Shown piece by piece: positions 1-10,410 of a DNA stretch of 64,000 nt. The stretch's first letter is position 1, and every line of letters starts with the position of its first letter. The translations under genes were made by a program, and so were the position numbers. The notes beneath the pieces are model-generated. The model ran no database searches, was not told where the DNA came from, and saw only the letters and a program-made list of their open reading frames with translations. Origin of the DNA: Bettongia penicillata ogilbyi (taxonomy: Eukaryota; Chordata; Mammalia; Diprotodontia; Potoroidae); assembly GCA_023548195.1 (NCBI GenBank), contig JAJHZJ010000751.1, positions 1,802,501 through 1,866,500 on the forward strand, in the 5' to 3' direction.

Positions 1-619
1 AATGAGTTTCTCTTTCTTCATTTCAGTTGAGATTCCTCTCCCAATTGTAGAAATTAGGGGTGGGGGTGGAAGAGAAGAGGGACAGGAATAAAAGTATTCA
101 CTTCCTATGATCTTTTAACATCTAAGTCAGATCCCTGGAATGTGTTGGAAAATAGCCATTGCAGAGATGGATTAGGACCCAGTTGGGATAACAGATCAAC
201 AAATTCTGGCCAACAGACCAAATATTCTGCTGTTTGATAAACTTAATAAAACAGTGGTGCTTATTTACATCGGCGTTCCACTAAGCAGAGATACTTGAGA
301 ACATATGTGGAGAAAACAAATAAATATGTGCCGCTGGAAAAAGAACTGAGACCAATGTGGAGATCGAGGGACATCAAAGCAGAGTCAGTTATCTCAGCAA
401 CTGTTTGGGTTCCACTGGCTAAAACATCTGAGGGCTCTGGGAATTCAGTTCATGATACAGAGCCGCTGAAGCTCTGTCACATGGCCAGGAGATAGTCATC
501 TCAAAATTTAATGATTTTAATGACCTTGACTCTTGTGGACGTTGCTGTGATATCCTAAAACCAACCTAATAAGGACAATGAAATAATAATGCTTTCTTTC
601 TAGTTAGCATAGCTATCCA
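1..619. other. single-copy non-coding DNA
   Basis: No repeat signature or credible exon is seen. The part around 150-300 is AT-rich with clustered TAAT-like and AAATATT motifs and looks like conserved non-coding DNA. A 66-codon open frame at 295-495 has no recognisable domain and is not called a gene. Confidence 0.4.
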
Positions 620-835
620 AAGACTGTCCTTGGAGTCAGAAAGACCTATGGTCAACTTCTGTCTCTGACACATACTAATGGCATGGCCCTGGAAAATCTA
701 CTTAAGCTCTCAACACTCCCAGGAAACTCTCAAATACTCTGAGATAAAGAGAAGTTGACAATCTCTATAGGTGAAGGGAATTTCCACACTGGGGATTTTC
801 GACACAAAGAAACTCACTGGTCCAGATAAATCTTT
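620..835 (+). mobile_element. MIR/CORE-SINE variant, diverged
   Basis: The order is a tRNA-like head remnant ('ggagtcagaaagacct'), a decayed core, then a 3' part with 'actctcaaatactctgagat'. Better preserved relatives with this second tail type lie at 13.7 and 22.3 kb and, antisense, at 38.7 kb. Divergence is high. Confidence 0.55.
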
Positions 836-1357
836 GGCTATTAATTGTATCACAGAAAATTAAGAGGAATATTTTGTCACTCATTACAGGAAGGTCTGCC
901 AGAATACAGACTCTCCTGCTTTCACCAGTTCTCCAATGACATTACATTTTCCAGCATTTTTGACACAAAATCGGCAATTCTGTACCCCTAACTTTTTGGC
1001 AGTCTCTACATTCTTAGAATTCTAACTCTGTATTTCAGTTCTTTCCATGCACTTGGATCCTTGTTAAAATAGTCCTGAGAACCCATGCTATCAGTCCCTG
1101 GTTTAGATGAAGCTGTGCTATCTTTAGGCTTATTCCATGTGATGATGTCAGACCTTTTCTCTCTTGCAAGCCAACTGGGAAAATGGCATTTTGTAACCCT
1201 GGAGAGGGGGTTGCAGTGATGGGGGGAGGCAAGGAGGAAGAAAAGGGAAGTTGTATCAGTCCTCCTGGTTATCAAAATGTCAGCATCTTTCACAACTCCG
1301 AGGAAGAATTTCAAGATAGGCCCTGTAACCTGATCCTTGTACCATCCAGAAGGGGAT
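836..1357. other. no identified feature
   Basis: Mixed-composition DNA with no repeat I recognise. A 102-codon antisense frame (1006-1314) and two overlapping shorter frames have no domain, no splice-site support and no family resemblance. Confidence 0.3.
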
Positions 1358-1540
1358 ACATGGTGTGAGGAAATGGAAAGTGTCTTTGATTCAAAATCAG
1401 GCTAGGATTCAAATCTTGCCTCTACTCTTAATAGCTTTGGCCTTTTATTTCACCTCTTGTCCTCAACTGCAAAGAAGGGGATTGGGCCAGACAGCTTCCA
1501 AGGTCCCTTTCGATTCTAAATCTGTTTCTGGATTCCATGT
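1358..1540 (+). mobile_element. MIR-type SINE
   Basis: It carries the box B-like 'ggattcaaatcttgcctct' and ends with 'aaggtccctttcgattctaa', the usual 3' end of marsupial MIR/Ther-type copies. It overlaps the tail of the antisense open frame of the neighbouring RTE relic. Confidence 0.65.
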
Positions 1541-2030
1541 TCTCTCCACCCAAGAAATAAAATAGCCAATATGGGAACGTACTCTGTCCATTTTCAGAGA
1601 TCAGTGTGAATTTTGTACTATGGCCTAGGGAGGTCTCATTATACTCAAACACTAATTTCATCATATATAACTCATTTCCATGAGCTCCCTGTAACTTTAC
1701 CATACGGGTCCACCCAACATACTGAGGGCCTTCCTGTCTTTCTTCTGACATCTCAAGGATACCAACGGAGTACACAAAGAACTCTCCAACTGTGATTTCT
1801 TGCTCTATGACCAGGTCATTTATTATTTTTTTTTTGCATTTATACTTTTCTTTCATTGCATTCTCGGTGTTACTCATCCATAATTCCTCATTTGTAATGT
1901 ATTGTACCCTGCTCATGCCCTCAATTTACCTCTCCATTACCCTTTGGGCAATGGTGAAATTCAATTCTTTGGAGACTAAGGTATCCCAATGACTTGTAGT
2001 CATAAAATATGAGGTATCTATCCCTCTGTC
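1428..2030 (-). mobile_element. RTE-clade LINE fragment, C-terminal end of ORF2
   Basis: The minus strand is open for 162 codons (1916 to 1428). Upstream in the same frame it continues past one stop (1926-1928) to about 2030. Just before the stop it reads 'ELNFTIAQRVMER', and after it 'GMSRVQYITNEELW' and 'KEKYKCKKK'. An Ala-Gln-Arg-x-Met-Glu-Arg run followed by Gly-x-Ser and Asn-Glu-Glu resembles the region after the reverse transcriptase domain in RTE/Bov-B-like LINEs. Only this C-terminal part remains, so it cannot encode an active enzyme. The part below about 1540 is read-through into a MIR. The family call is by motif recognition. Confidence 0.55.
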
Positions 2031-2215
2031 TATGTGTATATATATATAGAGAGATATAGATATGTGCATATGTACACACATATGAGTGTGTGTATATGTA
2101 CATGTGCATGTACATATACACATATTATTATATACACACTTTATTTTATATGTAAATGTGTAGGTATATAGACACCTACATATACACATATGTGTGTGCA
2201 CATACACACAGCTGG
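2030..2215. repeat. (TA)/(TG) compound microsatellite
   Basis: Alternating purine-pyrimidine DNA of TA, TG, CA and TACA units with no single pure run. It abuts the 5' side of the RTE relic and supplies the meaningless Tyr/His/Thr residues at the start of the antisense frames here. Confidence 0.9.
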
Positions 2216-2756
2216 AGTCCTATAGCATGCCAAGTTGCATTTCATAGTAAGGAAGTATCATAGGGATGGTCCAGTGTGTTGGCACTACTAAGTTTGCTCC
2301 CTTAAGTAGATTAAAATAGGCATATTCTAGAAAAGTGGCCTTCTGCTACCTTCACAGAACCCTCAGGCTCCTACCACTCACTCCTTCTGACCAGAAGGAA
2401 CAAAGCCATCTGGAGGAATAGGCTTTGTTATTGTTAATAACATTGCCTAGAGAAAATAGTCCATTTATATTCTGAGTATATACATGAGAAACCATGATAT
2501 AATGCTTCAGTTTTGTTACTACTTTCCCGTGTGGGTGGGCAAATCCATGCTCAGAGAGCCCCCAGGAAATTTTAGCGTAGTTCATAATCTGGATTTGGGT
2601 CCCCTCTGAAAAGACTTACCATTTCAACCGAGACAAAGTGTAATTAATCAAACTACATTGTGATTCACTCAGGGGAATTTCACTTCTACAGTTTGTCTTC
2701 ATCACATCACTGGCAGGATAGATATGTATTCGATGAAACGTAAACAGAGGGAACAT
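2216..2756. other. single-copy non-coding DNA
   Basis: No repeat family recognised. A 77-codon antisense frame at 2352-2585 has no domain. Some stretches around 2600-2700 ('tgtaattaatcaaactacat') are homeobox-site-like. Confidence 0.35.
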
Positions 2757-3060
2757 CACAGGATCAGAGACCTAGGGCTAGAGGGATCTTAAAGGCCAAG
2801 AGTGAATCGTAAAACATCTTAGCATTTGAATGAACAAGCCCCTTATCTTCAAAATGCTGAATCTTCTTGTCTTTATATGTTACACAGTATATTTCTTCAT
2901 GTCTTGACACAGGTTCATAGAATTTTTAGCAGCTCCTTCATTATATAGTATAGATGAGTTAAGTGAGATCAGAAATGACCTGTTCACAGTCACCCTGGGA
3001 GTAAGAGGCAGAGCCGGGATGAGACTCAATGATCTTTCTACATCCCAATGTCTTTGAATC
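2757..3060 (-). mobile_element. MIR-type SINE, antisense
   Basis: The left end 'agggatcttaaaggcc' and the right part ('gttcacagtcaccctggga', 'agaggcagagccgggatgag') are antisense MIR segments in the right order. About 120 bases between them do not match and may be a small insertion or heavy decay. Confidence 0.55.
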
Positions 3061-3094
3061 AATATGCCCTGTGTTATGCTATGAACTTCTGATC

Positions 3095-3235
3095 TAAAGA
3101 GGCCTGAGCTCATGGCTCAGCTCTGTCATGTCTTCACTTCATAGCCTTCAGCAAGTCACCTTCACTACTCTCTACTCAAGAAGTAGAAAAAGATGAGATC
3201 TATGATCTCCTCTAACTCTAAAACAGTCATCCAAA
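3095..3235 (+). mobile_element. MIR-type SINE fragment
   Basis: The order of 'ttcagcaagtcacctt', a decayed CTCA segment, and 'gatctcctctaactctaaa' fits the core and 3' end of a MIR copy in sense orientation. Confidence 0.5.
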
Positions 3236-3534
3236 ACAGAGTAGATCTCATTTTGGGCAAGTTTCAGGAGCTGATTTCTTTTTTAAGAGCAATGATTAGC
3301 AACAAAACTCTATGGTGCCGGTTCTAAAAGACCAAAGGGAAGAGAAGTGTACACTGTGGTCTGTGTGTGTGTCTTGGAAGGGAATGGGGCAGATTAGAAA
3401 AAGTGACTTAAGTGGTAAAACTTTCCTCCTTGCAATTTCCTTACCTCATGAGGCATGGAGGCTTTTTCATCATCTCAGTTGATTTATTGTACAATTCATT
3501 CAAGTATTGCTGAATTACTCACAGAAACATGACA

Positions 3535-3663
3535 TAAATGGATAGATGGACATAAATGGAAACAAAAAGAGAGACAGACAGAAAGACAAATAGAGAGAGA
3601 TAAATGGAGACAAAGAGAAAGATAGATATAAACAGAAACTGATGAATGGATAAATAGATGGAT

Positions 3664-3718
<55 letters not shown>

Positions 3719-3720
3719 AC
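3535..3720. repeat. purine-rich GATA/GACA/(GA)n tract
   Basis: Degenerate GATG, GATA and GACA units surround a pure (GA)n run at about 3669-3708. The plus strand is nearly free of C and T except within GATA. All three antisense frames of 81-113 codons here are Ser/Leu translations of this tract. Confidence 0.95.
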
Positions 3721-3839
3721 CAAATATAAAGACTTGGAGTGATGGAGACAGATGGATTGACCAAAAGAGAGACAAACAGAGATGAAAACAGAAAGTAGAA
3801 AGATTACCTGAAACACAAGTGAAAATAAGTAGGTCAAAT

Positions 3840-4015
3840 CCTAAATGACCTTAGTCACTGTGTCACTTGGGTAAGGTCTGATCCTCAGTATTCTGATCTG
3901 TATATTTATAACTATATAGATTTGTGTGTATGTGTATATGCAGATATGCATATTATGTAATATATATTTACATACATTATACACACATACATATATACTT
4001 ACACATACCTATCCT
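3840..4015. repeat. MIR remnant followed by TA/TG microsatellite
   Basis: At 3845-3905 a short sense MIR remnant ('gtgtcacttgggtaag', 'tcagtattctgatctgta') runs directly into alternating TA/TG/CA DNA to about 4010, as if the SINE tail seeded the microsatellite. Confidence 0.6.
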
Positions 4016-4799
4016 CTACATAATTAGCCAATTCTAAACAGGTTTCCTTTTGCCAGATTGCCAAAGAAGACAATGCTGCTAGAGGAGGCTAACTTCAGTT
4101 TGTCACTTGCAGTCTCCAAGTCACTAGATCATAGCTGTGTGCAGAAGGGAAAAAGTATCTTTTGATGATTATTTATTGACTTGTAGATAGCATTTTCCCA
4201 TTTCATTCTTTACCATGTTTTCCTTCACTGTATCCATCACCATTTGACACATTCTAATCAGATGCCATATGGCTGAATTTAATATAACAAAATGTATGTA
4301 TGCACTATGTATGTATATGTATACATATATATATACACACAAGTATATGTGGATATATAGATATAATAACTTGCTTTCTCTGGCATTAAGCTAGGTAGTG
4401 ATCAGTGAATCGATGTTTATTGGGAAAATCGAAGCAGCACGTGTAAGGGGATGCTATTTGTGAGTAGGTAAGTACATTTCTCCAAAAAGAAACAATATTT
4501 CAATACACATATATTTTCTGAAGCTAACACTATGCAAATGCCCAATGTGATTACTCCCAATGATTTCCAGATTGATTTCTGTTTTTACTGAAGCCTAGTA
4601 TCAAAATTATATGCCCAGTTTTATCTACTTCCCAAAGGTTTAATTTATTGAATTTGCTGATAACTAACAATGTTTTTCTGTACAGTCCTACTCTGAGCTT
4701 GGGCATTTTAATGGGGATAAGGGATGAACTTGTGGTTTCATTGGTATAGGGAATTTGCAAAGGAAGAAATTTCCTCTACTAATATAGGTCAGCACCTTC
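4016..4799. other. non-coding DNA with one TA/TG microsatellite
   Basis: Apart from a compound TATG/TACA tract at about 4290-4365 no repeat is recognised. A 69-codon antisense frame at 4551-4760 shows no family features. Confidence 0.4.
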
Positions 4800-4950
4800 T
4801 AAATTTATTGTTTTAGAAAATTGGGAAGTTAAATGGCTTGTCTAGGTTCACATAACTAGAACATATCAGAGGCAGGAATAGAAACCAAGTTTTCCTGGCT
4901 CCAAGGCTGGCACTGTACCAAGGTCACTATACCTGGTTCACAGGGCTAAA
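4800..4950 (-). mobile_element. MIR-type SINE, antisense
   Basis: Antisense MIR motifs occur in order: 'aatggcttgtctaggttcac', 'cagaggcaggaatagaaac', 'tcctggctccaaggctggca'. The 5' (right) end is close to complete. Confidence 0.75.
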
Positions 4951-5199
4951 TTTCATGACATTCAGTCATTGTGTAGCTGTTTGAAGGATCATTTGTTCTA
5001 ACACTAGACAAAGTAGTCATGTTCTATCCTATCCTTGACCTACCCAGACCTACCCAGACATGGAATACAGAAAAAATCTGGAATAGATTTTTTTTCCCCT
5101 TAAAACAAATGGAACCTAGAAACTTGGTTTTATTAGTCCTATATTCTAACCAATTTAATTAATATTTCAGAATATGAAGCAGTGGCTATGTACTGTGAC

Positions 5200-5808
5200 C
5201 ATTTCATTCATTCATTCATTCATATCTTCATTCAGCAAACAATTTTTTTTACCTTTGGAGTATTTTTAGTTCATTTTTGTCTCAACTTACACATGCAAAC
5301 ATTTTTACAATTTTTTTATAATTTTTAATTCCCAAATTCCCTCCATCTCCTTCCTCCTTGAGAAAGCAAAGACACATACAGATTATACATGTGTAATCAT
5401 GCAAAACACATTTCCACATTAGCCATTTTGCAAAAGAGAGCACAGACAAAAAAAATTAAGTTTTCTTTTTAAAAAAAAAGTCTATTTTGATCTTCATTTA
5501 GACTCCATCAGTTCTTTCTATGGAGCTAGATCGTATTTTTCATCATAAGTCCTTTGAAATTGTCTTGGATCATTGCATTACTGAGACTAGATAAGTCATT
5601 CACAGTTGATCAATATATGATATTGTTGTTACTGTGTACACACTTCTCTAAGTTCTGATAAATTCACTTTGCATCAGTTCATGTAAGTCTTCCCAGGTAT
5701 TTGTAGCACAATAATATCCCATCACAATCTTATATCATAACTTGTTTAGCCATTCCCCAGGTGATGGGCATCTCTTCAATTTCCAGTTCTCTTCTACCAC
5801 AAAAAAAG
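5200..5808 (-). mobile_element. LINE-1 3' fragment, antisense
   Basis: After a short (CATT)n run at 5203-5222, the plus strand reads the complement of a marsupial L1 3' end. It shows 'ttcccaaattccctccatc', 'atcataagtcctttgaaat', 'gtcttggatcattgcatta', 'ttgcatcagttcatgtaag' and 'gccattccccaggtgatgg'. The same landmarks recur in the 52.5 kb copy. It is 5' truncated, ends abruptly at an L2, and is non-functional. Confidence 0.85.
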
Positions 5809-6195
5809 TTTCAGCAACCATTTATTGAGCACCTACTTGTGTTAGGCACTGGGAATAGAGAGACCAAACTGAAACAGTCCGTTCCCTCAAAAAATGTTCA
5901 TTTACTGGGGGGTGGCAGCATTTATGATTAATACAAAATATTTTGGGGGGAAGACACCACCTATTTGAGGGATCAGGATAGCCTCCTATAGGAAAAAGCA
6001 CAAGCTAAGCCTTGAAGGAAAGTGGGATTTTAAAAGGCAGAGGTGAGGAGGAAGTACATTTTGCATACAAGAAATAGTTTTTTATGAGGCAGAGGCTGGA
6101 GGTGGTGTATCCTGTGGGAGGAATGTTAAGAAGAAGTCCAGTTTGGTAAGACCAAGCAGCAACCTGTGAGGGAGAGTCAGTAGTACTTTGCTTAC
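5809..6195 (-). mobile_element. L2 LINE, antisense, first part
   Basis: It starts with the complement of the L2 terminus ('tttattgagcacctacttgt', 'ggcactgggaatagag') and continues with 'agcctcctataggaaaaag' and 'cttgaaggaaagtgggattt', in the order of an antisense L2 3' end. The element resumes at 6685 after two SINEs. Confidence 0.8.
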
Positions 6196-6236
6196 ATTAT
6201 AAGGCTACTAAGTGGAAGCAGCATCTTCATCTTTAT

Positions 6237-6487
6237 CCTCAGTAACATTCATGTAACATTAAGATCTGCAAAGCATTTTACCAATATTGGCTCCTTTGAC
6301 CCTCACAATATCCCTAGGAGATAGGTTCTATTATTTTCCCTGTTTTTCAGATAAGGAAACTGAGGCAGACAGTGGTTAAGTGACTTGTTCAAAGTTGTAC
6401 AACTTGGTAATTGTCTTGAGGGCAGAATTGAATTGGCATCTTCCTAAGTCCAGGCTCAGGGCTCTAACCACTGTGATATCTAGCCAC
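6237..6487 (-). mobile_element. MIR-type SINE, antisense, near full length
   Basis: It runs from 'tctgcaaagcattttacca' through 'cagataaggaaactgaggca' and 'ttaagtgacttgttcaaag' to a tRNA-like end 'ctaaccactgtgatatcta'. With the next SINE it splits an L2 copy. Confidence 0.85.
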
Positions 6488-6683
6488 ACAGTGGATAGAA
6501 TGCTAGACCTGGAGTTTAGAAAGAACTGAGTTCATATCCTGCCTCAGATAGTATTGATAACGTGACCCTGAGGCTCAGCCTTAGTTTCCTCATCTACCTA
6601 CAAAATGGAGTTATTTGGGGAATCAAGTGAGATAAACATGGGCAAAGTACTTCACAAACTTCTAATGCCACCTATTATTAACA
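6488..6683 (+). mobile_element. MIR-type SINE, sense
   Basis: It begins 'agtggatagaatgctagacc', has 'cttagtttcctcatctacc', and ends near 'caaagtacttcacaaact'. It lies head to head with the preceding antisense SINE, the two tRNA-like heads meeting at about 6487. Confidence 0.85.
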
Positions 6684-6684
6684 T

Positions 6685-6960
6685 ACCTTGAAAGGAAGAT
6701 GAGAAGCAGGTTGCTTTAGATGCCAAACTGTGGAATTTCAATTTTATGCCAAAGGCAATAAGGGATCATTGGGGCTTCTTGAACAGGAGTAACATGGTCA
6801 GACTGGTGTTTGGAGAAGGTTGGCTTGGCAGTTATATAGAAGATGGACTGAAAAGCAGAAAGGCTGCAGTCACAGGCATTCATTGGGAAGCTTCTGGCAA
6901 AATCCGGTTCTGTTTTTTTTTCTAGGCATGGGGCAGGGGCACCTGTTGGATGGTGGAACC
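6685..6960 (-). mobile_element. L2 LINE, antisense, second part
   Basis: It continues the 5809 copy: 'gatgccaaactgtggaattt', 'caataagggatcattgggg' and 'agtaacatggtcagactgg' match the next stretch of an antisense L2. This supports one L2 split by two later SINEs. Confidence 0.7.
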
Positions 6961-7286
6961 TCACTAAGCACCTAATGGTTTTCTTCTAAGCTGCCTCGTA
7001 CTAGGGTTTAAATACAGTACAGTTAGGAACTGGCCAAGTCTCAGATTCCAAAGAAAAATGGAATGCGATGAAAAAAAAGACATGATTATAGGATTTGTGT
7101 ATTTGAGAGAGACTGACTCCCCAGTTTGTTGATTTCATTCTCTCAGTGCACTCCCAGAACCATTTTGAGGCAATTTGCCACCCATCTCTCTACTCCATTC
7201 CCTTTATCCTCTTGGATGCTTTTAGAAATGAAGGGGTTATATGTACACCTGGAAATGTCTGAAGAGCTTTGGATTGTTCTCAGTAG
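6961..7286. other. no identified feature
   Basis: Mixed-composition DNA with a short A-run near 7070. The 62-codon frame starting at 7126 has no recognisable product. Confidence 0.35.
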
Positions 7287-7400
7287 AATAATTCATATTT
7301 CCATAGTGCCTTAGCATTTACAAAGCCCTTCCCCTGTAGCATCTTGGGCATTATCATCCCCATTTTACAGATCAAGAAACCAAGGCTCATAGATGTTAAG
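7287..7400 (-). mobile_element. MIR-type SINE, antisense (1 of 4 in a row)
   Basis: 'catatttccatagtgcctta' begins it and 'ccattttacagatcaagaaa' marks the core. The tRNA-like end is missing. Confidence 0.8.
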
Positions 7401-7642
7401 AAATAATACCAGCTAACAATTAACTCTTGCCAGACACGATTATCTCTAGAGCCTTGTAATCATCTTGTAAGGAGCTACGTTTGTTACAAATCTCATTTTG
7501 CAGAAAAGGAAACTGAGTTTCAGAGAAGCTAAGGGATATGACCATGACCACATCTAATAAAGGTCAGAAGATAGACTGGAATACAGGTCTTTCTGATTCC
7601 AATTTCAGAAGTCTTATCAACTGTGCCATGCTACCTCTCTAA
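7401..7642 (-). mobile_element. MIR-type SINE, antisense (2 of 4)
   Basis: Core 'gcagaaaaggaaactgagtt', then 'gaccatgaccacatctaat', then the head 'atcaactgtgccatgctacc'. It is close to full length, with only a short junction to the copies on either side. Confidence 0.8.
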
Positions 7643-7649
7643 ATAGGAA

Positions 7650-7895
7650 GGAAATCGGCATTTATTAAATACCTATTATATGCTAAGCCAAGCTTTACAA
7701 ATATTGTTTCTTTGGATTCTCACACAACAACCCTGGAAGGTGGGTGCTGCTTCTATTATCCCTGTTTCACAGAGGAGGAAACTGAAGCAGATAGAAGTTA
7801 AGTGACTTGCCCAAGGTTGGGTTGAATTGGATTTGAATTTAGGTCTTCCTGATTCCAGGTCCAGTGCTCCATCTACTTCACTACCAAGATGCCTT
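7650..7895 (-). mobile_element. MIR-type SINE, antisense (3 of 4)
   Basis: The best preserved copy of the run: 'catttattaaatacctatta', 'cacagaggaggaaactgaag', 'taagtgacttgcccaaggtt' and 'tgattccaggtccagtgctc' appear in order. Confidence 0.9.
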
Positions 7896-7896
7896 T

Positions 7897-7993
7897 TTAA
7901 ATGATTTGGCTACTAAGTGATAGTCAGGGTTCAAACCCAGGTATTCTGCCTTTAAATCCAGCATTCTCTGTGCCATACTGGCTTCCTTTAATC
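7897..7993 (-). mobile_element. MIR-type SINE 5' part, antisense (4 of 4)
   Basis: Only the head-proximal part remains: 'tactaagtgatagtcaggg', 'ttcaaacccaggtattctgc' and 'ctctgtgccatactggc'. Confidence 0.75.
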
Positions 7994-8440
7994 CCTCACT
8001 ATAATAGCCAAGTGGTATAAATAGTTGGAACAGCAAGGACCCCTGTATACACAGGAGCGTCTGCTGTACAGGTCCTTACATCTGCTTTCTAAAAGGAAGG
8101 CAACTTTTGAGGGGTCAACAATCTATTTGAATCAAGTATATATATCATTCACTTAGTTCAGGGGGAAAAGTCAGCACCTTGAATTTCAGAGAAAATAGAA
8201 ACAAAGATCAACAGACAGATCCAACTGTCTGACCATTACATACATCCATAGTAACCAGAGAGAGAAGAACCTACATCTGGGTTTTCAAAGTAGAGGGCTC
8301 CTTAGTGGCTACCCAGAGTCTCATCTGGCCAAACAAACACTTCCCAGGAGTAAGCCCCCAAAGTAAAACCTCACTTCAGGGTATTTATACACTTTTCAGA
8401 GGCAGAGGGCATCACAGCCCTTGAGAACTAGTGCCTCATT
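7994..8440. other. no identified feature
   Basis: Mixed sequence with no SINE or LINE signature. The right part may belong to the same element as the block at 8441-8580, but I cannot show this. Confidence 0.3.
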
Positions 8441-8580
8441 AGAAATTAACAAAAGGTATGGGCCTTCCTACAAAACAAATCTCCCCTAATGAAGCTTTCC
8501 TTAATGGGCAGGCCCATTAATGGGTGGGAAAGATCTTTAGCTCTCATTAGCGTAATTAACATTACAATTGTGACAAGAGA
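8441..8580. repeat. ATTA-rich block sharing a 31-base segment with 36.6 kb
   Basis: Bases 8510-8540 match 36625-36655 at 25 of 31 positions without gaps, ending in 'aagatcttta'. The block also has the perfect palindrome CCCATTAATGGG (8513-8524) and several ATTA cores. It could be a decayed LTR or another interspersed repeat, or coincidentally similar regulatory DNA. Confidence 0.4.
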
Positions 8581-8582
8581 AG

Positions 8583-8735
8583 AGGCTGGGGTATAAGGAG
8601 TCAGAGGACCTGGGTTCAAATTCTAACTCTGCAACTACCTGGATGATTTAGAAGCAAATCACTTCTACCTGTCCAGGTCTCAGTTTCCTCTTATGCCAAA
8701 TAAGGAGATTGGATTAGAAAACCTCTACAGTCTCA
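8583..8735 (+). mobile_element. MIR-type SINE, sense
   Basis: 'ggagtcagaggacctgggtt' and 'caaattctaactctgcaac' form the head, and 'ccaggtctcagtttcctctt' the core. It ends near 'gaaaacctctacag'. Confidence 0.85.
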
Positions 8736-8736
8736 T

Positions 8737-8985
8737 AGCAACAACAATGGTAATCACTCATATTTCTGCTGTGCCTTACAGTTTATGAAATGTGTTATAT
8801 ATACTATCTCATTTAATTCTTCCACCAGCACAGGGAAGTAGGTAGGAATTATTTATTATCAATTTATTATCATCCCCCTTTGACAGACCGAAAAACAAAA
8901 AAAAAGCAACTGAGCTAAATAATTTGAGGAAGGATTTGAACTTAGGCCTCAAATATAATGAACTTGACGCGTTATCCCATGAAAA
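8737..8985 (-). mobile_element. MIR-type SINE, antisense
   Basis: It runs from 'atatttctgctgtgccttac' through 'actatctcatttaattcttc' to 'aggatttgaacttaggcctc'. An A-rich stretch near 8890 interrupts the core. It lies tail to tail with the preceding sense copy. Confidence 0.75.
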
Positions 8986-9027
8986 AACAAAGGCTTAATA
9001 AAGAAGTCCAGGCACTGTTTTCTGGGC

Positions 9028-9105
9028 CACACATTAAGCAGTAGTGGAAAAGCCAGAATTAGAGCCCAGGTTAGCCTCTTTGTCTCTTGCTCCTTAATTA
9101 GTGCA
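9028..9105 (-). mobile_element. MIR-type SINE 5' fragment, antisense
   Basis: 'cacattaagcagtagtgga', 'gccagaattagagcccaggt' and 'tctcttgctccttaattag' fit the head half of an antisense MIR. Confidence 0.55.
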
Positions 9106-9819
9106 AGGCTTTTAATATCACAAGGGAACTGTATTTGCAGAAGTCTCTTCCCTCTTAACCAGCTGTAGGAGCCACAGAGGTGAAACATCCTGAGCCCTAC
9201 CCTGGGGAAAGCATCTCTATGAAAACTTCTTTACCCTGCCCAGGTGGCATGCTAATGAGAGAAGCAAGGAACTCTGACTCACCAACACTGCTTCCAAAGG
9301 GAAGGCAATGCACCATCTTAAAGGCTAAGGGTGTGGTTAACCTACTGCCTTGGGTTCATCTCTATCAGCCTGTGTGTGGTTGGGAACCCTCCAAACTGGG
9401 TTTCACTAATGAAACTTCCTGCCAAAACTGGCACAGAGGGAACCAGGGCCCCTTTGGATGAAGCAATGCCTTATTTTGGTACTCAGAGGATAGTGGAGAG
9501 TCACATGGTAGTTATGAGCAACACTCATCAAGTCAGGAAAGGATGCCATCAAAAAAATGTGTGATAAAGAATGACCATGTGGGGAGAACAAATAACAGTT
9601 AATGGATAGCCCCTGTGCCCCTACTGGTACCCTGGCAATGTAAAAAATAATGAACAAAACCCCTATGGTAAATGTACAGGAGGATATAAGCAAGAATCCA
9701 TAGGTGAGGTAGGCATGGATGGGTCATAGTCAACATCTTTGGAGGGAATGTTACAATTCATTATATCAAAGACATTTGAGAATTTGACTCTGTTAGATCA
9801 GTCCAAGGAGTTGCTTGGG
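9106..9819. other. single-copy DNA, or a repeat I do not recognise
   Basis: About 700 bases with relatively high GC and several overlapping frames of 77-95 codons, none with recognisable motifs. The part around 9640-9740 has the feel of an old interspersed repeat, but I cannot name a family. Confidence 0.3.
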
Positions 9820-9940
9820 GCTCAAAGTTAAGTGCCTCACCCATTGTCATTCACCTGGTAAATGTCCAACATTTGATCTGAACTGCAGTCTTCCTGACTC
9901 CAGGTCTAGCACTCTCCATGCACTCCAGCCTGCAATCTTC
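9820..9940 (-). mobile_element. MIR-type SINE, antisense
   Basis: 'ttaagtgcctcacccattgt', 'atttgatctgaactgcagtc' and 'ttcctgactccaggtctagc' occur in order and end at the head 'ctccatgcactccagcctgc'. Confidence 0.7.
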
Positions 9941-10034
9941 CAGAAGGTTCTGTGATAAAGACTACAGAATTTGTACCCTTTTCAGCTTTGTCTTGTCTCT
10001 CTCTGACAAGGGTTTTAAATATGGCTGGAGTCTT

Positions 10035-10410
10035 TTGATCAGAACCACAGACTTTGGGGATTAAAAAGGACCTCAGAGTCATCTACTCCAAGCTATTCTG
10101 AATGAAACCCTTCTAAAAGATACCTAACAAGTCATCATAAAGTCTTTGTTTGAAGAACTCCAATGAGGAAAAACCCATTACCTCTTAAGGCATCTCCTTC
10201 TGCTCTTGGATAGTTTTAATTGTGAGGAAGCCTAAATTTGAGCCTGAAATGTTCACCCATTATTCCTTGTTCTGGGACCAATCATCTGACATGTGACAGT
10301 TCTTCTTGTACTTGAGGATAGCTTTCATGTCCCCCCCACCCAAGCTCTCTCTTCCCATTTCCTTTTCTTCATGGCATCTTTATCTGATCTTTACTCAAAA
10401 TCATGCATAA
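10035..10410 (-). mobile_element. CR1/L3 LINE 3' fragment, antisense
   Basis: 'aaaaggacctcagagtcat', 'aacccattacctcttaagg', 'tttaattgtgaggaagccta', 'cacccattattccttgttct' and 'gaggatagctttcatgtccc' appear in the order of an antisense CR1/L3 3' end. A sense copy of the same segment lies at 44.2 kb. Confidence 0.75.

Noticed and set aside
3496..3837. 113-codon antisense Ser/Leu-rich frame resembling a membrane protein
   Set aside because: It comes from the (GA)n/GATA tract; the apparent hydrophobic stretches reflect repeat composition.
5039..5060. CRISPR-like short repeats (ACCTACCCAG twice)
   Set aside because: A single 11-base tandem copy in mammalian DNA, with no spacer-repeat array.
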